Shown here: piece after piece, positions 56,746 to 64,000 of the stretch | Layout: every line of letters begins with the position of its first letter | How positions within the stretch are numbered: the stretch's first letter is position 1 | Assembly: GCF_030717955.1 (NCBI RefSeq) | Contig: NZ_JAUZVY010000002.1 | Coordinates: forward strand, 496,001-560,000 | Direction of reading: 5' to 3' | Origin: Alkalimonas delamerensis | GTDB taxonomy: Bacteria; Pseudomonadota; Gammaproteobacteria; Enterobacterales; Alteromonadaceae | Length of the DNA: 64,000 nucleotides | Notes under the pieces: model-generated | Told to the model about the DNA's origin: nothing | What the model saw: only the letters and a program-made list of their open reading frames with translations | Database searches by the model: none | Program-made: the position numbers and the translations under genes

Positions 56746-57711
56746 ATGGCTTCACCCTTTCTTGATCACGTAGCAGAGTTTATGACGGTTCGTCGTTATG
56801 CCAGGCGAACGGTGGATACTTACATTTATTGGATCCGCTTCTACATTCTGTTTAGTAAAAAACAGCACCCTGCCAAGCTGGGTGATGCTGATGTCGAGCT
56901 GTTTTTAAACTATTTAGCCAATCAGCGTCATGTAGCGCCTCGTACACAGGCAACGGCTTTAAATGCACTTAGTTTTTTGTACAGCAAGGTACTGCAAAAG
57001 CCGCTGTCGCTTAACCTTCAGTTTAACCGCTCTCAGGTGAGCCCTAAGCTTCCGGTGGTGCTAACCCGGCCTGAGGTTGCTGCACTTTTACGACTGATCG
57101 ATCCAAAGTACAAGTTAATTGCGCAACTGATGTATGGCAGTGGTTTGCGTTTAATGGAAGCTGTTCGGCTACGGGTGCAGGACATTGATTACGATTATCT
57201 GTCGGTGATGGTGTGGCAGGGGAAAGGCAACAAAAACCGCCGGGTCACACTTGCACCCGAATTGGTTACAAGCCTGAAGCAACAAACTCAGCATGTGATG
57301 CTGTATTTTCAGGCAGATCTGGCGAACCCTGACTATGCGGGGGTCTGGCTTCCCTTTGCACTAGCACGCAAAAACCCGAACGCTCCCAAGCAACTTGGCT
57401 GGCATTACTTGTTTCCGTCGATAAAACTCAGCCTGGATCCCGAGTCAAAATGCATTCGTCGGCATCATCTGGATGAATCCTGTGTTCGGCGTGAAATAAA
57501 AATCGCCGCCCGCAAAGCGGAAATTCGTAAAAATGTTACTTGTCACACCCTACGCCATTCTTTCGCAACCCATTTGCTGGAGTCCGGTGCCGATATCCGC
57601 ACCGTGCAAGAGCAACTTGGCCATACCGATGTGCGCACCACGCAAATTTATACCCATGTGCTCAATCGTGGTGCCAGCGGTGTGAAAAGCCCGTTGTCGC
57701 AGTTGTTGTAA
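56746..57711 (+). CDS. intI: Integron integrase IntI
   Basis: ATG 56746 with GAGG eight bases upstream gives 321 residues starting MASPFLDHVAEFMTVRRYA, the usual IntI start; the frame back to 56650 is leader. The tyrosine-recombinase residues are present: Arg in YGSGLRLME, HxxR in CHTLRHSFATHLLE, His in LGHTDV and Tyr in QIYTHV. The IntI-specific insert KNPNAPKQLGWHYLFPS...HHLDESCVRREI separates it from XerC/D. It catalyses attI x attC insertion and attC x attC excision of cassettes. Confidence 0.96.
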   Translation: MASPFLDHVAEFMTVRRYARRTVDTYIYWIRFYILFSKKQHPAKLGDADVELFLNYLANQRHVAPRTQATALNALSFLYSKVLQKPLSLNLQFNRSQVSPKLPVVLTRPEVAALLRLIDPKYKLIAQLMYGSGLRLMEAVRLRVQDIDYDYLSVMVWQGKGNKNRRVTLAPELVTSLKQQTQHVMLYFQADLANPDYAGVWLPFALARKNPNAPKQLGWHYLFPSIKLSLDPESKCIRRHHLDESCVRREIKIAARKAEIRKNVTCHTLRHSFATHLLESGADIRTVQEQLGHTDVRTTQIYTHVLNRGASGVKSPLSQLL

Positions 57712-57713
57712 TT

Positions 57714-57736
57714 AAAAAAGGCGCCACAGCGCCTTT
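57714..57736. terminator. Bidirectional terminator between intI and prpF
   Basis: Perfect 8-base stem AAAGGCGC/GCGCCTTT with a CACA loop, flanked by A-run and T-run; serves both converging genes. Confidence 0.88.
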
Positions 57737-57756
57737 AGTTGTTTCAATACCCAGCG

Positions 57757-58932
57757 TTAAAAACAATCCCCGGGCACCCGCACCCAGCCTTCCATCAGCA
57801 CCCGGGCGCTGCGGCTCATGCTGGCTTTGGTGACCACCCAATCACCGTTTTGCTGCTCGGCAGCAGCCCCTACGCTAAGCGTCCCGGAGGGATGGCCAAA
57901 GCGCACGGCATCCAGCTTGCCGCCCCCGGCAGCCAGGTTGACCAAAGTGCCTGGTATCGCAGCTGCCGTGCCAATGGCAACAGCCGCAGTGCCCATCATG
58001 GCGTGGTGCAGTTTGCCCATTGAAAGCGCCCGCACCAGCAAGTCGATATCTGCAGCATCTACCGCTTTGCCACTGGATGCGCTGTAGCTTTTGGGCGGCG
58101 CAACAAAGGCAATTTTCGGCGTATGCTGGCGGCTGGCGGCTTCGGCTATATCGCTGATAAGCCCCATCTGCCGTGCGCCATAAGCCCGAATGGTTTCAAA
58201 GCGCTGTAAAATCTCAGCACTGCCATTGATGGCATCTTGCAGCTCGGTACCATCAAAGCCCAGGTCGGCGGCATTTAAAAAGATGGTCGGGATGCCGGCG
58301 TTGATAAAGGTGGCCGGGAAACTGCCTACCCCGGGGACGTCCAACGTATCGACCAGATTGCCGGTTGGGAACATGGCGCCGGTGGCATCGGCCGGATCCA
58401 TAAAGTCGATCACTACTTCTGCCGCCGGGAATGTTACCCCATCCAGTTCAAAGTCGCCGGTTTCCTGCACTTCGCCGTTGGTGATTGGCACATGAGCAAT
58501 AATGGTTTTGCCAATATTGGCTTGCCAAATCCGCACCGTGCAAATGCCGTTCTGCGGAATATGGCTGGCATCCACCAAACCATTGCTGATGGCAAAAGAG
58601 CCAACCGCTGCCGTTAAGTTGCCGCAGTTGCCGCTCCAGTCGATAAAGGCTTTGTCGATGGCGACCTGACCAAACAGATAATCGACATCGTGCTCCGGCT
58701 GACTGCTTTTGCTTAAAATCACCGTTTTGCTGGTGCTGGAGGTCGCCCCGCCCATGCCATCGGTGTGTTTGCCGTAAGGGTCCGGGCTGCCAATCACCCG
58801 CAGCAGCAGTGCATCCCGCGCCGGGCCAGGCACCCTCGCCTGCTCTGGCAAATCGTCCAGCTTAAAAAATACCCCTTTCGAGGTTCCGCCACGCATATAG
58901 GTGGCTGGAATGCGGATCTGTGGTTGAAACAT
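57757..58932 (-). CDS. prpF: 2-methylaconitate isomerase
   Basis: The 391-residue protein has IPATYMRGGTSKGVFF near the start, GGATSSTSKTVIL, IDWSGNCGNLTAAVG and GGGKLDAVRFGHPSG, the PrpF pattern (diaminopimelate-epimerase fold, with catalytic Lys and Cys). It works with AcnD to recycle 2-methyl-trans-aconitate to the cis isomer. ATG 58932 has AGGTG upstream; the GTG at 58941 is less likely. It is the last gene of the operon. Confidence 0.94.
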   Translation of the reverse strand: MFQPQIRIPATYMRGGTSKGVFFKLDDLPEQARVPGPARDALLLRVIGSPDPYGKHTDGMGGATSSTSKTVILSKSSQPEHDVDYLFGQVAIDKAFIDWSGNCGNLTAAVGSFAISNGLVDASHIPQNGICTVRIWQANIGKTIIAHVPITNGEVQETGDFELDGVTFPAAEVVIDFMDPADATGAMFPTGNLVDTLDVPGVGSFPATFINAGIPTIFLNAADLGFDGTELQDAINGSAEILQRFETIRAYGARQMGLISDIAEAASRQHTPKIAFVAPPKSYSASSGKAVDAADIDLLVRALSMGKLHHAMMGTAAVAIGTAAAIPGTLVNLAAGGGKLDAVRFGHPSGTLSVGAAAEQQNGDWVVTKASMSRSARVLMEGWVRVPGDCF

Positions 58933-58980
58933 CTGTGTCACCTATTCAAATTGTCACAGTTCGAGTTCGTCCGAGGAGAC

Positions 58981-59055
58981 ACCCTGTTTTGCTCACCGCA
59001 CAACTCCTTCGCCTTTAAGGGCTCAGTCAAACAGTCTGCGGCGACAAAACAGGGC
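58981..59055 (-). repeat. Hairpin-forming repeat between acnD and prpF
   Basis: CCCTGTTTTG (58982) and CAAAACAGGG (59045) form a perfect 10-base stem around a loop that contains GCTCACC...CAACTCCTTCGC. The same core occurs between prpB and prpC at about 63172-63230. Confidence 0.65.
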
Positions 59056-59085
59056 ATCCCCTCTCCCGTAGTGAGATCCAGCTGC

Positions 59086-61677
59086 TTAACTCGCCTGACC
59101 TTCCAAAAAGTCCTTGGCAAAACGCTGCAACACCCCACCGGCCTCGTAAATCGACACTTCTTCAGCGGTATCCAACCGGCAACGCACCGGTACGTCAACC
59201 CTGTCGCCATTGGCGCGTTGGATCACCAGCGTCAACGTCGCCCCTGGCGTGCGCTCACCGCGCACATCGAAGGTCTCGGTGCCGTCGATGTGCAGGGTGT
59301 TGCGGGTCGTACCAGGCTCAAACTCCAGCGGCAACACCCCCATACCAATCAAATTGGTGCGGTGAATGCGCTCGAAACCTTCAGCGGCAATGGCTTCCAC
59401 CCCAGCCAGCCGCACACCCTTGGCGGCCCAGTCGCGCGATGAACCCTGGCCGTAATCGGCACCGGCAATGATGATCAGCGGCTGCTTGCGCTCCATATAG
59501 GTCTCAATGGCTTCCCACATCCGGGTCACTTTGCCTTCGGGTTCAATCCGCGCCAGTGAGCCCTGCTTCACCTTGCCGTCTTCCACTACCATTTCGTTAA
59601 ACAGCTTGGGGTTGGCAAAGGTCGCGCGCTGGGCGGTCAGGTGATCGCCGCGGTGGGTAGCGTAGGAGTTAAAGTCTTCCTCCGGCACCCCCATCTTGGC
59701 CAGGTACTCACCAGCAGCGCTGTCGAGCATAATGGCGTTCGAGGGCGATAAGTGATCGGTGGTGATGTTATCGCCCAGCACCGCCAAAGGCCGCATGCCG
59801 GATAGGCTGCGCTTACCTGCCAAGGCGCCTTCCCAGTAAGGAGGGCGGCGAATGTAGGTGCTTTGCGGCCGCCAGTCGTACAAGGGGCTGATTTGCTCGC
59901 CGTAATCGACGCTTAAATCAAACATCGGCTCGTAGACTTTGCGGAACTGCTCGGGTTTGACCGCCGCTTTGACCGCTGCATCAATCTCGGCATCGCTTGG
60001 CCAGATGTCTTTTAACGTCACCGGATTGCCTTCGCTGTCATGGCCCAGCACGTCTTTTTCAATATCAAACCGAATGGTGCCGGCAATGGCGTAAGCCACC
60101 ACCAAAGGTGGCGAGGCCAAAAACGCCTGCTTGGCATAAGGGTGAATGCGGCCATCGAAGTTGCGGTTGCCCGACAGTACAGCGGTGGCGTACAGATCGC
60201 GCTCGATCACTTCTTGTTGGATCACCGGATCTAAAGCGCCACTCATGCCGTTGCAGGTGGTGCAGGCAAAACCAACAATACCAAAGCCCTGCTGCTCCAG
60301 CTCGGGCAGCAAGCCGGCTTCTTCCAGGTACAGCTGCACCGCTTTAGAGCCAGGAGCCAGTGAGGTTTTGACCCATGGCTTGCGGCTTAAGCCTTTTTGG
60401 TTGGCATTACGAGCCAGCAAGCCGGCGGCAATCACATTGCGCGGGTTGCTGGTGTTGGTGCAGCTGGTAATGGCTGCAATAATAACAGCGCCATCCGGCA
60501 TCTTGCCTTCTTCCAGCTGATAGCTACCTGCAATGCCACGCGCCGCCAGATCGCTGGTGTTCAAACGGGCATGCGGGTTGGAAGGCCCGGCCATGGTGCG
60601 GCCGACGCTGGATAAATCAAAGCGCAGCACCCGCTCGTACTGGGCGGTTTTTAAGCTGTCCGACCAAAGACCAGCGGTTTTGGCATAGGTTTCAACCAGC
60701 TTAACCTGCTCCGGCTCACGGCCGGTCAGCGTCAGGTAATCCAGCGTTTGCTGATCAATGGAGAACATCGCCGCGGTAGCGCCGTATTCCGGCGTCATAT
60801 TGGAAATGGTGGCCCTGTCGCCCAGACTCAGGCTGTCGGCCCCTTCGCCAAAGAATTCCAGGTAGCTGGACACCACTTTTTCTTTGCGCAAAAACTCGGT
60901 CAGTGCCAGCACCAGATCGGTCGCCATCACACCCGGCTGAGCTTTGCCCACCAACTCGACGCCAATGATATCCGGCAGCCGCATCCAGGAGGCCCGGCCC
61001 AACATCACGCTTTCCGCTTCCAGACCGCCCACCCCAATGGCAATGACGCCAAGTGCATCGACATGAGGAGTATGGCTGTCGGTACCGACCAGCGTATCGG
61101 GGAAAGCCACACCGTCTTTGGCGTGCACCACCGGCGACATCCGCTCCAGATTGATCTGGTGCATAATGCCGTTGCCAGGCGGAATCACATCAACATTCTT
61201 AAAGGCTTTTTTGGTCCAGTTGATAAAGTGGAAGCGATCGTCGTTGCGCCGATCTTCAATGGCGCGGTTTTTGGCAAAAGCATCTTTATCGAAACCGGCG
61301 TGCTCAACGGCCAGTGAGTGGTCAACAATCAACTGGGTTGGCACCACAGGGTTCACTTTAGCCGGATCGCCGCCTTGCTCGGCAATGGCATCGCGCAGGC
61401 CGGCCAAATCGACCAGCGCGGTCTGGCCTAAAATATCGTGGCAGACCACCCGGGCCGGAAACCAGGGGAAATCCAGTTCTTTTTTACGTTCAATCAACTG
61501 GCGCAATGCATCGGTCAGCATGGCCGGATCGCAGCGGCGCACCAGGTTTTCAGCCAACACCCGCGAGGTGTATGGCAAGGTATCGTAGGCACCGGGCTGA
61601 ATGGCTTCAACCGCCTCGCGGGCGTCGAAGTAATCCAGCTGGGTGCCTGGCAGTGGTTTACGGTAATTGGTATTCAT
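59086..61677 (-). CDS. acnD: Fe/S-dependent 2-methylisocitrate dehydratase
   Basis: The 863-residue aconitase-family enzyme has VGTDSHTPHVDALGVIAIGVGG, the [4Fe-4S] ligands in ITSCTNTSNP and FACTTCNGMSG, GNRNFDGRIHP and the swivel-domain AGADYGQGSSRDWAAKG. AcnD dehydrates 2-methylcitrate and always occurs with prpF, as here. ATG 61677 (MNTNYRKPLPGTQLDYF) is preferred; 61683 is possible. The 272-base gap to prpC holds structured repeat copy B. Confidence 0.95.
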   Translation of the reverse strand: MNTNYRKPLPGTQLDYFDAREAVEAIQPGAYDTLPYTSRVLAENLVRRCDPAMLTDALRQLIERKKELDFPWFPARVVCHDILGQTALVDLAGLRDAIAEQGGDPAKVNPVVPTQLIVDHSLAVEHAGFDKDAFAKNRAIEDRRNDDRFHFINWTKKAFKNVDVIPPGNGIMHQINLERMSPVVHAKDGVAFPDTLVGTDSHTPHVDALGVIAIGVGGLEAESVMLGRASWMRLPDIIGVELVGKAQPGVMATDLVLALTEFLRKEKVVSSYLEFFGEGADSLSLGDRATISNMTPEYGATAAMFSIDQQTLDYLTLTGREPEQVKLVETYAKTAGLWSDSLKTAQYERVLRFDLSSVGRTMAGPSNPHARLNTSDLAARGIAGSYQLEEGKMPDGAVIIAAITSCTNTSNPRNVIAAGLLARNANQKGLSRKPWVKTSLAPGSKAVQLYLEEAGLLPELEQQGFGIVGFACTTCNGMSGALDPVIQQEVIERDLYATAVLSGNRNFDGRIHPYAKQAFLASPPLVVAYAIAGTIRFDIEKDVLGHDSEGNPVTLKDIWPSDAEIDAAVKAAVKPEQFRKVYEPMFDLSVDYGEQISPLYDWRPQSTYIRRPPYWEGALAGKRSLSGMRPLAVLGDNITTDHLSPSNAIMLDSAAGEYLAKMGVPEEDFNSYATHRGDHLTAQRATFANPKLFNEMVVEDGKVKQGSLARIEPEGKVTRMWEAIETYMERKQPLIIIAGADYGQGSSRDWAAKGVRLAGVEAIAAEGFERIHRTNLIGMGVLPLEFEPGTTRNTLHIDGTETFDVRGERTPGATLTLVIQRANGDRVDVPVRCRLDTAEEVSIYEAGGVLQRFAKDFLEGQAS

Positions 61678-61713
61678 CAGCATGCCCGGTCGTAGTGGGT
61701 GAAATTAGCTAGT

Positions 61714-61866
61714 TTTCATCCAGAAACGGGCTCCTGCCCTTATTCTGGAACGACAAATGAAAATTGCGATTTCCATTTATCTCACATTTTCAATGCGTTA
61801 TCACGCAATGAAAATGGCAGCGCATCCCTGCGCTGCGCTAGTACCCGCCTTTCTGGACGGGCACTA
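61714..61866 (+). repeat. Structured intergenic repeat, copy B (inside the prp operon)
   Basis: Inverted relative to copy A at 30466-30619. Five hairpins follow one another: CCAGAA/TTCTGG (61720/61743), AAATG/CATTT (61755/61774), CATTTTCA/TGAAAATG (61785/61809) with an inner TGCGT/ACGCA, GCAGCGCA/TGCGCTGC (61817/61829) and GTACCCG/CGGGCAC (61841/61858). It is flanked by GCTAG and CTAGC. Lies in the acnD-prpC gap (61684-61955), which has no gene. Confidence 0.85.
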
Positions 61867-61955
61867 GCTAGCGAAGGGGCTATCCTTGTCCTGGTCCTTC
61901 CCCTTCGCTGTGGTTTGCCTTGCTGTTTTACTTAGCTTTTTACATAGCTTCGTAC

Positions 61956-63080
61956 TTAGCGCTCAGCAATCGGCGGTACCGGCCGTGGTGCCGGGCCGGT
62001 GTAATCGGCGCTTGGGCGAATAATACGGTTGTTGGCACGTTGCTCTTTTACATGCGCCGTCCAGCCGGTGACCCGTGACATCACAAAAATCGGCGTAAAC
62101 AGCTTGGTCGGAATGCCCATAAAATGGTAGGCCGAAGCATGGAAGAAATCGGCGTTGCAGAACAATTTCTTCTCACGCCACATCACTTCTTCGCAGCGTA
62201 CCGACACATCGTACAAACGGCTGTCGCCAAACTCAGCGGCCAGTTTTTCCGACCACTGCTTGATGATGGCATTGCGTGGATCTTTTTCACGGTAGACCGC
62301 ATGGCCAAAGCCCATGATTTTTTCTTTGCGCTCCAGCATGCCCAGCAGGGTTTGCTCGGCTTCGTCCGGGTTTTGCATGTTTTCAATCAGTTCCATCGCC
62401 GCTTCGTTGGCACCGCCGTGCAGTGGGCCGCGCAAAGAGCCAATGGCGCCGGTGACGCAGGAATGAATGTCCGACAAGGTCGAGGCACAGACGCGGGCGG
62501 TAAAGGTTGAGGCATTGAACTCGTGCTCGGCATACAGAATTAACGAGGCGTGCATCACTTTTTCATGCAGCGGGCTTGGCTTTTTATCGTGCAGCATATG
62601 CAGGAAGTGCGCGCCGATGGAGTCGTCGTCGGTGTCGGTTTCTACCCGCACGCCATCGTGGCTGAAGCGGTACCAGTACACCACTATGGCCGGGAACAAC
62701 GCCAGCATCCGCTCGATGTGCTGATCGGCCTCTGAAAAGTCCGCTTCGGTTTCCAGGTTGCCCAGCATCGAGCAGCCGGTTCGCATCACATCCATCGGGT
62801 GGGCGCTGGCCGGAATGCGCTCCAGCACGTCTTTGAGTGCCTGTGGCAACTTACGCAGTTGCTTTAACCGCGCTTTGTACTCAGCCAGTTGGCCAGCGTT
62901 TGGCAACTCGCCATGGGCCAGCAGGTAGGCCACTTCTTCAAACTCGGCCACAGCGGCCAGCTCAGAGATATCGTAGCCGTAGTAGGTTAAACCGGAGCCG
63001 GATTGACCGACTGTACAAAGGGCGGTTTGTCCTGCTACTTGTCCGCGCAGACCTGCGCCACCTAAAGCTTTATCGACCAT
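61956..63080 (-). CDS. prpC: 2-methylcitrate synthase
   Basis: The 374-residue citrate-synthase-family protein starts at ATG 63080 (MVDKALGGAGLRGQVAGQTALCTVGQSGSGLTYYGYDI) with GAGG nine bases upstream. It has GPLHGGANEAAME (catalytic His), MGFGHAVYREKDPR and the C-terminal RPSADYTGP with the Arg that binds the substrate. It condenses propionyl-CoA with oxaloacetate. Second gene of the operon; the frame to 63167 is leader. Confidence 0.95.
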   Translation of the reverse strand: MVDKALGGAGLRGQVAGQTALCTVGQSGSGLTYYGYDISELAAVAEFEEVAYLLAHGELPNAGQLAEYKARLKQLRKLPQALKDVLERIPASAHPMDVMRTGCSMLGNLETEADFSEADQHIERMLALFPAIVVYWYRFSHDGVRVETDTDDDSIGAHFLHMLHDKKPSPLHEKVMHASLILYAEHEFNASTFTARVCASTLSDIHSCVTGAIGSLRGPLHGGANEAAMELIENMQNPDEAEQTLLGMLERKEKIMGFGHAVYREKDPRNAIIKQWSEKLAAEFGDSRLYDVSVRCEEVMWREKKLFCNADFFHASAYHFMGIPTKLFTPIFVMSRVTGWTAHVKEQRANNRIIRPSADYTGPAPRPVPPIAER

Positions 63081-63171
63081 GATTGTTGTCCTCTTGTTCT
63101 GTTGATTTGAAAATGCATTGGTTTGTTTTAAAACCCGGAGCCTGGCTCGGCGATCGGCTTCACACATCTGT

Positions 63172-63262
63172 TGTGCTCACCATCGCAACTCCTTCGCGCG
63201 AGCGCTAAGTCAGACATGCGCTGGCTGCGCCAACTGAGTCTGAAGCCTCAGCAAGGCGCACA
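63172..63262 (-). repeat. Repeat between prpB and prpC
   Basis: Contains GTGCTCACCATCGCAACTCCTTCGC and CTAAGTCAGACATGCGC, a diverged version of the core at 58988-59035. Imperfect inverted repeats (CTTCA/TGAAG, GCCT/AGGC) suggest a folded RNA. Confidence 0.5.
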
Positions 63263-63279
63263 GGCCAGCTATCCAAAGG

Positions 63280-64000
63280 TTACTTCTTCTGACTAAACAA
63301 CTGATCCAGCTTTTCTTCAAAGCTGTGGTAATTCAGAAAATCGTACAGCTCCATCCGGGTTTGCATGTCGTCGATCACCGCTTTCTGATCGCCCTGCTGC
63401 AAAATGTTTTCGTACACTTTTAATGCTGCCTTGTTCATGGCCCGGAAGGCACTGAGTGGATACAACACCATGGCCACGCCGACACTGGCCAGCTCGTCTT
63501 TGTTGAACAAGGGCGTTTGGCCAAACTCGGTAATGTTGGCCAGTACCGGCACATCCAGCGCCTTGGTAAAGGCCTGGTACTGCTCCAGCGTGTGCACGGC
63601 TTCGGCAAAGATGGCATCGGCACCGGCGGCCTGGCAGGCCAGGGCCCGCTCAATGGCCGCATCCACGCCTTGCTGCGCTAAGGCATCGGTGCGCGCCATA
63701 ATAAAGAAGTGTTCATCAGTACGGGCATCGACCGCGGCTTTGACCCGGTCAACCATTTCGTCCAGCGACACGATTTCTTTGTTCGGGCGGTGACCACAGC
63801 GCTTTTGCGCCACCTGATCTTCAATGTGAAAACCAGCAGCACCGGCGCGGGTCATTTCTTTTACGGTACGGGCAATGTTAAAAGCGCCGCCCCAGCCAGT
63901 ATCGGCATCGACCAAGAGAGGCACTTCGGTCGCGCCGGTGATGCGGCGAATGTCTTCACAGACATCGTTCAGGGAAGTCATGCCCAAATCCGGCAGGCCA
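63280..64000 (-). CDS. prpB: 2-methylisocitrate lyase, 5' end outside window
   Basis: At least 239 residues are visible, and the frame is still open at the right edge, where it reads GLPDLG before the Met at 63987; that segment matches the internal GLPDLG of PrpB, so roughly 55 N-terminal residues are missing. Motifs are LLVDADTGWGGAFNIARTV, FHIEDQVAQKRCGHRPNK (catalytic KRCGH) and MARTDA. It splits 2-methylisocitrate into pyruvate and succinate. First visible gene of the operon; a regulator may lie just beyond the edge. Confidence 0.95.
   Translation of the reverse strand, partial: GLPDLGMTSLNDVCEDIRRITGATEVPLLVDADTGWGGAFNIARTVKEMTRAGAAGFHIEDQVAQKRCGHRPNKEIVSLDEMVDRVKAAVDARTDEHFFIMARTDALAQQGVDAAIERALACQAAGADAIFAEAVHTLEQYQAFTKALDVPVLANITEFGQTPLFNKDELASVGVAMVLYPLSAFRAMNKAALKVYENILQQGDQKAVIDDMQTRMELYDFLNYHSFEEKLDQLFSQKK

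Larger units (their letters stand above)
40778..56748 (-). mobile_element. Sedentary chromosomal integron cassette array (about 25 cassettes)
   Basis: Between the MFS gene and intI, short genes on the minus strand alternate with imperfect palindromes of 45-105 bases that begin (plus strand) near TAACGC and end near GTTAG. For cassettes 1-9 and 13 the first bases of the cassette are complementary to the R'' arm of the attC at its far end, as site-specific cassette excision demands. Cassette 1 spans 56045-56522, 2 spans 54815-56044, 3 spans 54504-54814, 4 spans 53973-54503, 5 spans 53410-53972, 6 spans 52889-53409, 7 spans 52183-52888, 8 spans 51608-52182. Distal sites (cassettes 15 and 18-25) are more degraded. 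Cassette bodies look AT-richer than the backbone. Confidence 0.93.

Noticed and set aside
40778..56748. CRISPR array in the repeat-rich region
   Set aside because: The repeats are imperfect palindromes of varied length spaced by genes of 300-1200 bases, which is the pattern of attC sites. No cas genes are present.

Overview
The window is chromosomal DNA of a gammaproteobacterium, most like the Alteromonadales/Chromatiales-type genera Rheinheimera, Alishewanella or Arsukibacterium. The genus is an inference from gene content: a HexR-controlled Entner-Doudoroff operon, the fabA/rmf pair, a RimK operon, the AcnD/PrpF form of the methylcitrate cycle and a chromosomal integron. No rRNA, tRNA, prophage or CRISPR array was seen.

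Layout. From 1 to 11.3 kb: a rhomboid protease with zinc ribbons, gamma-glutamyltransferase, a DUF1543 protein, propionyl-CoA synthetase (prpE), an EEP-fold nuclease/phosphatase, glutaminase, a DUF885 lipoprotein and an HDOD protein. From 11.5 to 22 kb: central sugar metabolism. The operon zwf-pgl-edd-glk-eda lies divergent from hexR, followed by pyk and pfkA; HexR palindromes sit in front of zwf and pyk. From 22 to 29.3 kb: a LytS/LytT-type two-component system and housekeeping enzymes. From 29.4 to 32.7 kb: fabA (with a FabR-like operator) convergent with rmf, then gap and msrB. From 32.7 to 37 kb: a tightly packed operon of a membrane-anchored PQQ-type sugar dehydrogenase, a RimK-associated protease, rimK and an AstE-like hydrolase. 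Then a phosphodiesterase, an exported M17 aminopeptidase and an MFS transporter.

From about 40.8 to 57.7 kb lies the main accessory region, a sedentary chromosomal integron. The integrase intI is at 56746-57711 (+), with a LexA-like box over its promoter. Divergent from it on the minus strand runs an array of about 25 gene cassettes separated by attC sites. Many boundaries can be proved from the sequence, because the first bases of a cassette pair with the R'' end of its own attC. Cassettes are numbered here from attI (cassette 1 is newest). Most encode small secreted, lipoprotein or membrane proteins of unknown function. Others encode a PD-(D/E)XK nuclease joined to a TOPRIM-like region (candidate phage defence), a PaiB-like flavoprotein, a class C beta-lactamase-fold serine hydrolase, a GFA protein and a zincin. 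Two toxin-antitoxin modules point against the array and carry their own promoters. An IS110-family remnant sits in cassette 15.

From 57.7 kb to the right edge is the methylcitrate operon prpB-prpC-acnD-prpF, which with the distant prpE turns propionate into pyruvate and succinate. Its intergenic gaps hold structured repeats. One, of about 155 bp and built of five successive hairpins, has a second inverted copy at 30.47-30.62 kb next to gap.
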